From contig CALSMY010000005.1 of NCBI GenBank assembly GCA_943787575.1, positions 1 through 64,000 of the forward strand: DNA of 64,000 bases, read 5' to 3'. Each line of letters begins with the position of its first letter. Positions within the stretch are counted from its first letter, which is position 1. This document shows positions 19,285 to 29,456 of this stretch, one piece after another. Under the pieces are notes generated by a model that searched no databases, was not told the DNA's origin, and saw only the letters and a program-made list of their open reading frames with translations. The DNA comes from an uncultured Opitutales bacterium. GTDB lineage: Bacteria > Verrucomicrobiota > Verrucomicrobiia > Opitutales > Seribacteraceae. Position numbers and translations under genes: made by a program.

Positions 19285-20340
19285 TTAGTCCCCGTCTTCT
19301 GTTTGCCCTTGGGCAAGAACAGAACCAACCGTGACTTGCACTTTTTCCATGATACCGGCAGTGATTTCTTCCATCAGCTCCTGGTTTTCGGCCAAGGTTT
19401 GTTTGGCGGCTTCTCTACCTTGCCCAACTAAATTTCCTTCATACGAGATCCATGCACCTTTTTTTGTTAAAATGTTATGCTCTAATCCCAGATCGATCAC
19501 GGATCCTGTTTTGGATATTCCTTCGTTGTACATGATATCAAATTCGCAGGCGGTAAATGGTGGAGCTACTTTGTTCTTAACTACTTTTAGTCTGGTTCTT
19601 GACCCAGTAACCGTTCCATTAGCTTCTTTAATCTGTCCAATTCTTCGAATATCCATTCTTACGGAGCAGAAAAATTTCAAAGCCCTTCCACCTGGTGTCG
19701 TTTCTGGGCTTCCGAACATGACGCCAATCTTTTCCCTAATTTGGTTGGTAAAGATGCAAACACAATTAGATTTCGAAATTGCAGCGGTTAACCTTCTCAT
19801 CGCTTGGCTCATCATACGGGCCTGTAAACCAACCGTGGTATCACCCATTTGACCATCAAGTTCTTGCCTTGAAACAAGTGCAGCAACTGAGTCCAGTACG
19901 ATAACATCTATTGCACCTGAGCGTATTAAAGTTTCAGTAATATTTAGGGCGTCTTCTCCGCTTTCTGGTTGTGAGACCATGAGGTTGTCCAAGTCTACCC
20001 CGACAACTTTTGCGTATTTGGGGTCAAGTGCATGTTCCACATCAACAAATACAGCATTCCCTCCCTTTCTTTGAGCTTCAGCAATGACACTTAAGCAGAA
20101 TGTGGTCTTTCCGGAAGACTCGGGGCCGTAAATTTCTAAAATTCTGCCTCGGGGCAATCCCCCAACTCCAAGAGCTAAATCAACAGCCAGTGAACCGGTT
20201 GAAATAACGGAGACATTCATTTTGGTAGCGTCCCCGAGTTTCATCAGTGCACCTTCTCCAAATTTTTTGTTAATACCTTGAAGAGCAAGATCGAGGTCCG
20301 ACGTTGATTTACTGGAAGATTTTTCAGATGCTTTAGCCAT
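19285..20340 (-). CDS. recA: Recombinase RecA
   Basis: A 351-residue RecA of standard length. Walker A GPESSGKT is at residues 72-79. The DNA-binding loop regions are intact ([20 protein letters not shown] and the following [12 protein letters not shown]). It drives strand exchange and stimulates LexA-type self-cleavage. It heads a minus-strand run with mnmE, mnmG and trmB, an unusual partnership that probably shares transcription. The 292-bp divergent space upstream contains a small palindrome (20378-20391) that could be an operator. Confidence 0.98.
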   Translation of the reverse strand: MAKASEKSSSKSTSDLDLALQGINKKFGEGALMKLGDATKMNVSVISTGSLAVDLALGVGGLPRGRILEIYGPESSGKTTFCLSVIAEAQRKGGNAVFVDVEHALDPKYAKVVGVDLDNLMVSQPESGEDALNITETLIRSGAIDVIVLDSVAALVSRQELDGQMGDTTVGLQARMMSQAMRRLTAAISKSNCVCIFTNQIREKIGVMFGSPETTPGGRALKFFCSVRMDIRRIGQIKEANGTVTGSRTRLKVVKNKVAPPFTACEFDIMYNEGISKTGSVIDLGLEHNILTKKGAWISYEGNLVGQGREAAKQTLAENQELMEEITAGIMEKVQVTVGSVLAQGQTEDGD

Positions 20341-20632
20341 GATAATTTTTAAAGGGATTTGAATAATTTGGGGAGTGTGCCATTGATGGCAAGAAATTTA
20401 GATAAGGTGCATTAATAAAACCTTGTCATTAATGATCAGCAGCAAAGTAGAACTCCGAACATATTTATTGGCGAGATTGTTTTGAATATCAACACGAAGA
20501 CAAACGCTTTTATTACGATAAACTTTCAGCTTCAGACTAGGATCAAAAAAAGAGACAACTTTCCAAAACTTGATTTACCTGATGATTTAAATTAAATTCA
20601 CATGTTTTTCTTAATAACCATAATCTAGGATA

Positions 20633-21271
20633 ATGATAAAACATGTGGTTTGGGATTGGAATGGAACTTTAGTGGATGATGTCAGCTTGTGCGTTGATAT
20701 CTTAAATCATGTACTTGTGGCTCATATGAAGCCACAGATCTCAGTTGATCTATACCGAAAAACCTTTTTTTTCCCAGTTGCCAAATTTTATGAATCCTTG
20801 GAACTGCCAAGTTCGGGTTTTGAGTATGAACAATTGGCCAATGATTATATCAAGCAATATCGCAATCGGTTCAGGGAATGTAAGTTGCATTCCCGGGCAC
20901 TAGAAACCCTTGAAGTGTTAAATCAACTTTCTATTTCACAAACCATTCTTACTGCGGGCGAGCAAAAGGATGTCGAGGCATTTGCCTCCTTTTATAAAGT
21001 AAAGCAATGGGTACAGTGCATTGATGGAGCCAGTAACATAGAGGCAAGGGGAAAGGAAGATCGAGTGGCAGCTCACATTTCAAAGCTTGAACTTGATCCA
21101 AAGGATGTACTTTTGGTTGGAGATACTTTGCACGATCACGAAATTGCCAATTTGGTGGGATGCAGCGCACTGCTTTATAGTCGCGGGCATGTCGATGCAG
21201 AAAGGTTGAGACAATTAACAGACCCTGTTATTCATTCATTGAACGATGTAATCAAGTGGGTTCGCGATTGA
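20633..21271 (+). CDS. HAD-superfamily hydrolase (phosphoglycolate phosphatase-like)
   Basis: A 212-residue HAD phosphatase. Motif I is DWNGT (nucleophile Asp8; the usual second Asp is replaced by Asn10, a known variant). A helical cap follows, then motif II near TILTAG, and motif III/IV is LLVGDTLHDHEIA. Such enzymes dephosphorylate small sugar or nucleotide phosphates; the substrate cannot be assigned. It precedes miaB by 37 bp and is probably co-transcribed with it. Confidence 0.85.
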   Translation: MIKHVVWDWNGTLVDDVSLCVDILNHVLVAHMKPQISVDLYRKTFFFPVAKFYESLELPSSGFEYEQLANDYIKQYRNRFRECKLHSRALETLEVLNQLSISQTILTAGEQKDVEAFASFYKVKQWVQCIDGASNIEARGKEDRVAAHISKLELDPKDVLLVGDTLHDHEIANLVGCSALLYSRGHVDAERLRQLTDPVIHSLNDVIKWVRD

Positions 21272-21308
21272 CCGGTTTTTTTCGCCCTGTAGTTTAGATA
21301 CCTTCCTA

Positions 21309-22634
21309 ATGAGCAGGGTCTTTATTAAAACTTATGGTTGTCAAATGAACGAGCGCGACTCGGAGGCCGTTGCCTGCAAATTGCTCGAATATGGCCATGA
21401 AATAACGGACAAGGAGGAAAAGGCTGATGTCATTCTTTTGAATACCTGCAGTGTCCGTGAAAAGGCAGAGCAAAAAGCAATAGGAAAGGCTTCACGCCTT
21501 CTAAACCGATCATCAACAAAAAAAAAGCCAGTGGTTGGGGTTATAGGATGCATGGCTCAAAATCGTGGTAAGTCCTTACTTGACGAGTTGCCTGGTTTGG
21601 GCTTGGTCGTTGGCACCCAGAAATTCCATCGTGTGCCTGAACTGCTTGAGAGGAAAAGTTCCTCGGGACCAGTAGTTGAACTCGGTGAAGAAATCGGTTC
21701 CCAGAACGAGATTAAGCACCATTTATATAAGGGAGAAAGTCCAACTGCTTTTGTATCGATCATGCAGGGCTGCAATATGAACTGTTCGTTTTGCATAGTT
21801 CCTAAAACTCGAGGGATTGAGAGGTACCGCTCCATTTCCGAAATTTTGCAAGAAATTGAGGAATTAACCCTTGTCGGGGTCAAAGAAGTCACCTTACTTG
21901 GACAAATTGTAAATGCCTATGGACGTGGTCAGTTTGCGAGAGTTGATGGGAAATCGCCCTTTGTACAACTTTTGGAAAAAATTCATGAGCTTCCAAAGAT
22001 TCATCGTATTCGTTTTACTTCTCCGCATCCAATCGCTTTCGGGAGCGACTTGATCGATGCGTTCGGTCGATTGCCTAAATTGGGAAAGCATGCTCATTTG
22101 CCTATGCAAAGTGGGTCGAACCGCATCCTAGAATCGATGAATCGACCTTATAAAATTGAGAAATTTCTTAATATTGTTGAAAGACTTCGTGAAAAAGTTC
22201 CAGGCATGAGATTGAGTACTGATATTATTGTGGGTTTTCCTGGAGAAACGCTTAAAGATTTTGAGCTTACCAAGAAAGCGTTTGTTCAGGCTGGGTTTGA
22301 AATGGGTTTTATTTTCAAATACAGCGACCGTTCGGGTACGCCATCTGTTGAAATGGATGGAAAAATCGAAGTAGATGAACTTGAAAGAAGAAATCATGAG
22401 CTGCTCGACCTTCTGGAAAAACAGTCTCTTAAGTCCAACAGGCGAATGCTCGATCAAGCGGTTGAGGTTTTAGTCGAGGGTGAAGCCCGCAAGGGTAGGG
22501 GACAGTTAATGGGAAGGACTAGATGTTTTCGAAAAGTAAATTTCGAGGGAGATCCATCTTTGATTGGTGATATTCGTATGATCGAAGTCACCCGGGCAAC
22601 CCCTTACAGCCTTTTTGGCACTTTAATTAACTGA
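21309..22634 (+). CDS. miaB: tRNA-2-methylthio-N6-dimethylallyladenosine synthase
   Basis: A 441-residue radical-SAM methylthiotransferase. The N-terminal UPF0004 domain carries cluster ligands Cys11, Cys47 and Cys81. The radical-SAM cluster is C155-x3-C159-x2-C162 in MQGCNMNCSFC. A TRAM domain at the C-terminus (about 375-440) binds tRNA. It adds the methylthio group to i6A37. The NMNCSFCIVPKTRG context fits MiaB better than RimO or MtaB. Confidence 0.95.
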   Translation: MSRVFIKTYGCQMNERDSEAVACKLLEYGHEITDKEEKADVILLNTCSVREKAEQKAIGKASRLLNRSSTKKKPVVGVIGCMAQNRGKSLLDELPGLGLVVGTQKFHRVPELLERKSSSGPVVELGEEIGSQNEIKHHLYKGESPTAFVSIMQGCNMNCSFCIVPKTRGIERYRSISEILQEIEELTLVGVKEVTLLGQIVNAYGRGQFARVDGKSPFVQLLEKIHELPKIHRIRFTSPHPIAFGSDLIDAFGRLPKLGKHAHLPMQSGSNRILESMNRPYKIEKFLNIVERLREKVPGMRLSTDIIVGFPGETLKDFELTKKAFVQAGFEMGFIFKYSDRSGTPSVEMDGKIEVDELERRNHELLDLLEKQSLKSNRRMLDQAVEVLVEGEARKGRGQLMGRTRCFRKVNFEGDPSLIGDIRMIEVTRATPYSLFGTLIN

Positions 22635-22647
22635 CAAAACTCATACG

Positions 22648-23187
22648 ATGAATCTTTTCCAGGCAAGTCTTATTACTGGCATTTTACTTACAGTGGTTGG
22701 AGGAATGCTCACACGTCCAAAATCAAATTTCCGATTGGCGTGCCTTCGCTTTCCTAGATCCAAGCCTTGCAGTATTTGGTTTATTGGAATTGCGACGACT
22801 TGGTTTTTATGGAGACATGTGCTATTTCTAAGCGAGGCTGACTTCGGTAATTACAAGCTGCTGATTGGAGGAGTTGCCATCGCTGTGGCCTTACTTTCTT
22901 TTGTATATGCAGCAGACTTTTTAGCTGTTCGCGGATGGGCTATGCTGGTGCTTCTTTTTTCTCGAGAGGTCTTGGATGCAGCATTTTTGCAAGATGCTCA
23001 AAGTCGGTTAGTTTTAGTTTCAATTGTCTACTTTTTCATTGTTGCTGCCTTGTATTTTGGAGCTTGGCCATACAGGATGCGTGATTTGATTGAATGGTTG
23101 AATCGGAAACCAGGTAGAATGGAAGTTCTTGGTTCTGTGATCTTAATTTCCGGATTATTGACTTCGGCCTTATCCTTTATTTACTGA
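22648..23187 (+). CDS. Multi-spanning membrane protein, unknown function
   Basis: A 179-residue protein with five to six hydrophobic helices (about residues 6-22, 45-60, 73-93, 96-112, 119-140 and 158-176). No family is recognised. It lies between miaB (13-bp gap) and gmk (18-bp gap) on the same strand, so it is likely part of that operon; nothing ties it to tRNA modification or nucleotide metabolism. Confidence 0.7.
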   Translation: MNLFQASLITGILLTVVGGMLTRPKSNFRLACLRFPRSKPCSIWFIGIATTWFLWRHVLFLSEADFGNYKLLIGGVAIAVALLSFVYAADFLAVRGWAMLVLLFSREVLDAAFLQDAQSRLVLVSIVYFFIVAALYFGAWPYRMRDLIEWLNRKPGRMEVLGSVILISGLLTSALSFIY

Positions 23188-23205
23188 CTTTTAACTTGCC
23201 AGATT

Positions 23206-23781
23206 ATGAGCTTAATTTTGGCAATTTCTGGTCCTGCTGCAGTAGGAAAAACCACCCTTTGCGAACGGTTGATGAAGGAGTTTGGAGTTTCACTTAACCG
23301 CTTGGTAACGGCTACCACACGATTACCTCGTAAAGGAGAACAGGACGGTGAAGATTATTTCTTTCTGAGTCAGTCGGAATTTGACCGTAAACTCTTGGAA
23401 GAGCACTTTTTGGAACATGAAATCATTCACGGTAATAAATACGGAATCTTAAAGCATAGCTTGTTAGAAGCTCAAATACAGGGTGTCGATATTTTGCTAA
23501 ATATCGATGTAAATGGATCGGCAAGTTTGCGCAGATTCTGCAATGAAACCAAGGCTCTTGATGGATGCTTAAGGACGATTTTTATTCGTCCCCAATGCAT
23601 CGGTGAATTGAGATCGAGAATGAACGAACGGGCCAGCGAAAGCGATGAACAGATGCAAATTCGACTAGCCAACGCCCAGGCGGAAATGCAAAGAGAGCAT
23701 GAATTCGATTTTGTGTTGGAATCTGCCGATCGTGAATCCGATTATCAGCGGGTAAAAGAAATATACCTTAGTTTGAAGTAA
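23206..23781 (+). CDS. gmk: Guanylate kinase
   Basis: A 191-residue kinase of normal length that converts GMP to GDP with ATP. The P-loop is at residues 9-17 (GPAAVGKTT, a variant of the usual GPSGxGKST). The GMP-binding block has RLVTATTRLPRKGEQDGEDYFF, and LLNIDVNG holds the conserved Asp. It is the last gene of a plus-strand run and converges on gnd 23 bp away. Confidence 0.93.
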   Translation: MSLILAISGPAAVGKTTLCERLMKEFGVSLNRLVTATTRLPRKGEQDGEDYFFLSQSEFDRKLLEEHFLEHEIIHGNKYGILKHSLLEAQIQGVDILLNIDVNGSASLRRFCNETKALDGCLRTIFIRPQCIGELRSRMNERASESDEQMQIRLANAQAEMQREHEFDFVLESADRESDYQRVKEIYLSLK

Positions 23782-23804
23782 GAGCTATTTTGCTACAAAT
23801 CGAT

Positions 23805-25313
23805 TTATGCCTGCGTTTCTGGTCTTTCCGGATGTAGCCAGTCCATGTGGAAAAAGTTTCCCCGGGGTTCGTCCGTCCTCTCATAAGTATGGGCCCCAAA
23901 ATAATCTCTTTGTGCTTGGAGCAGGTTTTGAGGAAGCCGGGCACTTCGATAAGAATCGTAATAGGCGAGAGCAGATGAAAAAGTGGGGGTAGGCACACCT
24001 CTTAAGGCCCCAGTAGCGATCACTTTTCTCCAGTGGGATTGATCTCGCTTGATGCAATCATTAAAGTAATCGTCGAGAAGTAAATTTGCTAAGGAAGAAT
24101 TCTTTTGGTACGCCTCGGTAATTTTCTGTAGAAAAGCAGCCCTGATGATGCAACCACCCCTCCAAATTTGGGCAATCTCGCCAAAGTTTAAGGACCAATC
24201 GTATTCTTTGGCAGCTGCTTGCATTAGTTGGAAGCCTTGTGCGTATGAACATATCTTGGAACAATAAAGAGCTCCTCGGATAGCTTCAAGAAAGCTGGAA
24301 CGATCTAAGGATTGTAGATCAACTTGTTCGTCTGGTCCAGTTAAGGATTTGCTGGCATAGCCTCTTTCTTCCTTAATTGCACTCATGCAGCGGGCAAATA
24401 CGGCTTCGGCAACGGTAGGTGCAGGAGTTCCCATATCTAGGGCATTCACGGAGGTCCATTTGCCGGTGCCTTTTTGTCCAGCTGCATCTAAAACATAATC
24501 AACCAGATAACCACCCGTTCTTGGGTCTTTTTGTTGCAGAGCGTCAGCAGAGATTTCCATTAAAAAGGAGTCCAATTCACCTTGATTCCAAATGGAAAAA
24601 GTATCTCCCACTTCTTTTGCTGTCATTCCTAGCAAATCAGTCATTAAATGATACGCTTCACATATCATTTGCATATCTCCATACTCGATACCGTTGTGGA
24701 CCATTTTGACATAGTGACCGGCACCGTTTTCTCCGATGTATGCTGCACAGGAAACGCCCCCTGTAATAGGGTTTCCTTCAGAGGCACCCTCCAAAGGCTT
24801 GCCAGTTTCAGCACTAACTTTTGCCGATATCGCTAACCAGATATCTTTAATTTTTTCCCATGCATAAGTTGAGCCACCTGCCATCAGAGACGGTCCAAAG
24901 CGGGCACCTTCTTCTCCTCCACTCACGCCAGATCCAACGAAGTATAAGTTCTGATTTTTGAGTTCAGCCTCCCGGCGAATGGTATCAGTCCATTTAGCGT
25001 TTCCACCATCGATGATAATATCTTGTTCGTCTAAAAGAGGAATTAGAGAATCTATCACTGAGTCTGTAGCCTTACCGGCTTGAACCATAATCACGATTCT
25101 TCTGGGTCTTTGAATCGAAGTAACAAAGTCCTCAAGGTTTTCAAAGCCTAAGAGATTGTCGGAATAACTATTTTTATCTAAAAATTTCTTGGTTTTCGAA
25201 AAGGTACGATTAAACACTGAAGTTTTAAAGCCATGATCGGCAATATTGAGGGCTAAATTTTGCCCCATAACTGCTAAACCTATTAAACCAAAATCTGAGA
25301 TATTTTTATCCAT
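23805..25313 (-). CDS. gnd: 6-phosphogluconate dehydrogenase (decarboxylating)
   Basis: A 502-residue enzyme of the pentose phosphate pathway: 6-phosphogluconate plus NADP to ribulose 5-phosphate plus CO2. The Rossmann motif is [10 protein letters not shown] at the N-terminus. The substrate-binding [12 protein letters not shown] block and the catalytic Lys-Asn region ([16 protein letters not shown]) are present. The C-terminal signature region includes [14 protein letters not shown]. The long form (~470-500 residues) matches. It is flanked by unrelated genes and is likely monocistronic. Confidence 0.97.
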   Translation of the reverse strand: MDKNISDFGLIGLAVMGQNLALNIADHGFKTSVFNRTFSKTKKFLDKNSYSDNLLGFENLEDFVTSIQRPRRIVIMVQAGKATDSVIDSLIPLLDEQDIIIDGGNAKWTDTIRREAELKNQNLYFVGSGVSGGEEGARFGPSLMAGGSTYAWEKIKDIWLAISAKVSAETGKPLEGASEGNPITGGVSCAAYIGENGAGHYVKMVHNGIEYGDMQMICEAYHLMTDLLGMTAKEVGDTFSIWNQGELDSFLMEISADALQQKDPRTGGYLVDYVLDAAGQKGTGKWTSVNALDMGTPAPTVAEAVFARCMSAIKEERGYASKSLTGPDEQVDLQSLDRSSFLEAIRGALYCSKICSYAQGFQLMQAAAKEYDWSLNFGEIAQIWRGGCIIRAAFLQKITEAYQKNSSLANLLLDDYFNDCIKRDQSHWRKVIATGALRGVPTPTFSSALAYYDSYRSARLPQNLLQAQRDYFGAHTYERTDEPRGNFFHMDWLHPERPETQA

Positions 25314-25391
25314 AGTGTACGAAAAATAGTCGAATATGAATGCCTGTCCATAAAGAAAGGATGTTGGCGACTTAAAATGTCCGAGAAATTC

Positions 25392-26758
25392 TTAAAGGGG
25401 GGAGGCGTTGCTTATAGCTTCCTTAGAATCTTCATCAATTGGGGGGTCATCGACTTGTACGACTACGGGTCGCTTATACATTTTTGCCGGATTTGTGTAC
25501 CGAGGATTGATTCCAAATTTTTTCATAAGTAAGCTCATGTCCTTGGAGTTGGTTCGTAATGAACCAACTGGAACATTATCATTCGAATTTGATCTAGCTT
25601 TAAGGTTTGCTTGATGAATAGCCTTAAGTAATTGACTTTTTGAATTAAGAGTTTCGTTGTTCACCTCATCTAATTTTAGAGCCAGTTTTACACCAGCTAA
25701 GGCTCCTTCGATCGAACCCTGCTTGGAGGATTGACTCACTTCAATGATCTTATTTTCAGAATGATCCAGCGCCAATGTTTGCTTGATTTCCATTGTTCAA
25801 TTCTTGATTGTTCTTGAATTCCTAAAATCGAACCAAATGTAGCTCCAAATGAAGCAGCCGTTAGATGATCAATGAAATCTTTTTGACGAGAGTTCCTCGC
25901 AGGATCTAGTTCCAAGAGTACAGTTGGCTCAAACGAGGCTCCAAGAGAAGATCCCAGTGCTGTCTGTCCTTGCTATGCTGACTTCTATCGACTCAGTTGT
26001 ATCGGAGCTAACGAGTGCGAGGTTTTCAGCACTTAAACTACCGTATCCAGATCCTTGAGCGGTAAAATTAATAATGGGTACTAATTGGTCAGTTGGGTAG
26101 TAGATTGCCAAGCCAGTATTCCCGACCATTGATCCCATAGCCGATCCGCTGGCAACCGCTTCGATGTCGTTTGGTCCAAGAACGGATTTACCCACATTGG
26201 TAAGGTCACCTTGAGTACTAAGCCAAGCAGAGGCATTAAGGGCACCGTAAGAACTTCCTTTTGATACTGCCTTGGAGATTTCTCTACGGATATTTGTAAA
26301 TACTTCCCATGAATCGGTATAATCCATGGATTTTGGCAAAACCGTTGCAAGTTGGCTCCCCATAGCAGCCCCAGATGCAGCAGACTCAGCTATTCGGTCA
26401 GGTTTAATCCAATCATTACTTACTGAGTAAATAACCTCTTCATCATTATTTGTCGTGTTATGAAGCATAACCGATTGAGATATTTGTTTGGATACTTTCT
26501 CGGCAGCTTCTAGGTGCAAGTCTTGGTCTAGGTATTTTAAATTAGAAGTAGTCGCGACCGTTGTAGAGATTAAGAATCCGTTGGCTGAAGCCTTAATTGC
26601 CTCGTATAAAAACAATTCTCTTTTGGATGAAATAATCTTCCCCTCAATTCAACTGCTAGCCCAGCGTCTAAGTCTTCCTGAGTTGCCTCCGTGCCGATCT
26701 CAGTACTTGCATCCATTAAACCGTTAATAAACGAGGCAATGATATTGGGGGTTATCAC
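25392..26758 (-). pseudogene. Decayed glycine-rich-repeat protein
   Basis: Three frames join across at least three breaks (near 26650 in a G run, near 25960 and near 25795). Read together they give a protein with a recurrent motif of about 20-40 residues: A-(S/Q)-G-S-x-x-G-(S/A)-x-x-x (for example VASGSAMGSMVGN, TAQGSGYGSLSAE, KGSSYGALNAS, TALGSSLGASFE, TAASFGATFGSIL and QGSIEGALAGV). This resembles a glycine-zipper repeat in which small residues recur every three to four positions. Spacers include YYPTDQL and acidic stretches. No known family is recognised. The protein appears inactivated, or the assembly is poor here. Confidence 0.5.
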
Positions 26759-26782
26759 TTCCTTTGTTTAAATGGAGTAGGG

Positions 26783-27682
26783 TTAGTAGATGATTGGGTA
26801 AAATGCTTCCAGAGTTTCGTTATTAAGGCCTCCTTTAAGGTAATCATTGACACCCATATACCCTTGAGTAATGCCAACGCTTAGTTGCTGTATAATCCTA
26901 GTTTTAAAATCTTGGAAGGTTTTCCCACTCTCTAATTTAGTGCGAGAGGGGAATAATTTCACTACTCCACATTACATCTTGATATCAATTGTATCGGAAT
27001 CTGGGTTAAGGGGTTCAGTGGCAAGTTTTCCGAATTAACTAGTTTTATCGCATTTGATGCAAATGAAGATGAAAGTTCGAGCAAGCTCATTCATAGGTCG
27101 TTCTTCTTCCAGGAAAGACTCTACAGATATTTGAGCAATCGATCTTGATCCAGTTGGCTGCTGCTGCCTCCCCACAACTGGAGTCTTGGAAGTAATGTAG
27201 AGAATAAAATTGCGGAAGTTAGATTTGTCTCGAATTCAACATCCCCACCTGCCCTTAAATATGCAGAGATCATAGATTTGGTTGAAGATAGAAATGATTT
27301 GTTAGATAAGTCCAAACTCCTGTTTTTTCTCTGCTAGATTTTTAATGGAGGTTTCAAAATCTTCGATTGTCGGCGGGATTCCGTTCAATGAAAAGGCTTC
27401 CTTTAATGCTTCAGTTAGGCCATCGTTTGTGACTAGAGGAGGGCCATGCGATGATTCGAAACTTGAAGTTATGGGTTCGGGTAAAACAGGGGGAGAGTTT
27501 GTACCGCCTGGTCCAATTTGTTGCTCAAGTGTTTCTTCGGGAACTAAACTTCTTCTTTCTTTAGTGCTGGAGTCCTTAACGAGTTCTTTGACTTCCTCCA
27601 AGATTGATGAGAAGTATGCTATCAAGCATTGTAGTGGATAGTTTTGCTTGTAGAATTGCACACGAAAGAACTGTTGAGACAA
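26783..27682 (-). pseudogene. Fragmented gene of unknown function
   Basis: At least three frame fragments on the minus strand: 27682-27302 (126 residues, with a Pro- and Ser-rich middle), its +1-frame continuation to 27121 (SNKSFLSSTKSMISAYLRAGG), and a separate stretch ending at 26783 (QQLSVGITQGYMGVNDYLKGG). Between about 26960 and 27120 no frame is open. The pieces may be one decayed gene lying just upstream of the glycine-repeat pseudogene. No function can be assigned. Confidence 0.4.
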
Positions 27683-27770
27683 ACAATCTCAAAAGGTTAG
27701 AAGAAAATTCTAAAAACGGACCAGTATCCATTGCTTACTTAAAATCATTCAAGTTATACTTGGATGCAAA

Positions 27771-29378
27771 CTAAAATCCTCTTTGGTTGTGGGCTGAAAG
27801 ATTGTCATACTTACATGCCAACCCTGCAACGCATGAAAATAGAGCAAAGCATGCCGGAGTTCGAGTGGGAAAATCTACAAAGCAATAAACCAAAAAAACA
27901 AAACAACCTAATAATAATAATCTGACAGTTGTTGAGTTAGTAAAGACACAAACTTTGACTAAGTGGAGAATGTAGGGAATAAAAAAACAAAAAGTGCCAA
28001 GTAAACCCCACTCACAAATAAATTCCAAAATATCATTGTGTGCATGAGCAACAAGGGGAATGTAAGGGTTGTGGGCACTTTCCAGTCCTATTGCCCGTTC
28101 CTGCCTAACCACCAGAGATTGAAATTTAGGATAAGTTGATGGGAATGCATAATAACCATGGCCCAAGATTAATTCTTTTTGAACCATATTATAGGCATCT
28201 TCCCAAAGATACCATCTAAGTGGAGGTTTTCCTTCTTGGTAGGCGTTCCATTGTGTGTTTGAATTAGTTAGCATTTCTTTAACTTTTTCATCTTTTTTTA
28301 ATGAATAAAAAATAAGAAATAAAGTAGGCAGGATAACCAAAAAACAGGAAAGAATTTTTCTGAATGAGTAGGATTCTAATTTCTTGTTTTTAAGAAATAT
28401 AATTAAGCTAAAAAGTAAAATTGATGATGCGCAGAATAAGATTCCAGACCTCGAACCTGAAAATATCACTGTAGAAATCATCAAGATAATACCAAGTATA
28501 ATAAATAATAAAATAGGAGATTTAATCATGTAATCTCTTGTAACTCTTAACTGTTTATAGAGTATTGAAAAAGTGCAAGATAAAGATAGCAAAGCAAAAG
28601 CAGACCAGTGGTTTTTATAGGTGAAGGTGGAAAAATAATAGCGTGGTTCTGGGGCATTCCAAATCCCTAATATTTCCAGATAATCATCTGACCATTCTTG
28701 GGTGAATTTTTGATAAAGTCCTACAATACAAAGAATAAATGTGTTGATAATGACTATCCATAAAAAAACTTTTACATTATTAAAGTTACATAAATTATGA
28801 AAAATAATAATTCCTAAAAACAAATTTATAAAAAGAAATAAAAAATTCTGTATATCAGATAAATTCTTTATTGCTATTGAAGGTAAAAATTTCCAATAAT
28901 CTAATTGTATTTTATTTTCGCATTTATTGAAGAATAAAATAACGGGATCATTTGTAATTTTAGAATATTTATCTAGGTAACTGTTTTTTAAATGAAAAAA
29001 TAAAGCAATCGACAATTGAGGATTATCCCTACTTTTTTCTAAGATTAAGTTCATACCATTAGAAATCATCTCGATTTTTGCTGAATCCCTAGTTTCGAGC
29101 AAAGTTCCTTCCATGTTTAATTCAATGAGTTCTTGTGCGTTGAGTGCTTTATATTTGGGGTTATTAAAGCTAATAAGAGCCCAAATAAACATCAACAGAA
29201 GAGGTAAAATAGATAAAAAACATCTTCTAGTCCAAAAATAATTCTGAAATAGTTGGGTTGCCAATAATGCTAGGCCAAGAAAGCTTAAGATCAATCCTGC
29301 AAATCCTTCTGCCAGTCCTGCCTTAAACCAAGTGACTAGGATTAGGTATAAGATGCATAATTTAAGGTTGTTATTCAC
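27771..29378 (-). CDS. O-antigen ligase/polymerase family membrane protein (Wzy/WaaL-like)
   Basis: A 535-residue protein with about 11-12 membrane helices and one large extracytoplasmic loop (about residues 340-440). The Wzy/WaaL hallmarks are visible: a KNHWSAF motif early in the middle helices, and a long loop with HGYYAFPSTYP and AHAHNDILEFICEWGLLGT, the His/Asn/Glu-rich region typical of O-antigen ligase-type enzymes. It polymerises or transfers lipid-linked glycan on the periplasmic side. It diverges from the export genes that follow, and the 78-bp gap probably holds both promoters. Confidence 0.88.
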   Translation of the reverse strand: MNNNLKLCILYLILVTWFKAGLAEGFAGLILSFLGLALLATQLFQNYFWTRRCFLSILPLLLMFIWALISFNNPKYKALNAQELIELNMEGTLLETRDSAKIEMISNGMNLILEKSRDNPQLSIALFFHLKNSYLDKYSKITNDPVILFFNKCENKIQLDYWKFLPSIAIKNLSDIQNFLFLFINLFLGIIIFHNLCNFNNVKVFLWIVIINTFILCIVGLYQKFTQEWSDDYLEILGIWNAPEPRYYFSTFTYKNHWSAFALLSLSCTFSILYKQLRVTRDYMIKSPILLFIILGIILMISTVIFSGSRSGILFCASSILLFSLIIFLKNKKLESYSFRKILSCFLVILPTLFLIFYSLKKDEKVKEMLTNSNTQWNAYQEGKPPLRWYLWEDAYNMVQKELILGHGYYAFPSTYPKFQSLVVRQERAIGLESAHNPYIPLVAHAHNDILEFICEWGLLGTFCFFIPYILHLVKVCVFTNSTTVRLLLLGCFVFLVYCFVDFPTRTPACFALFSCVAGLACKYDNLSAHNQRGF

Positions 29379-29456
29379 ACTTTAATGACTTGTAAGCTTG
29401 AATTGTGATTAAGTTGACAAAATCATGGAATGTAAATTCAATAAACTGCTAAATCC

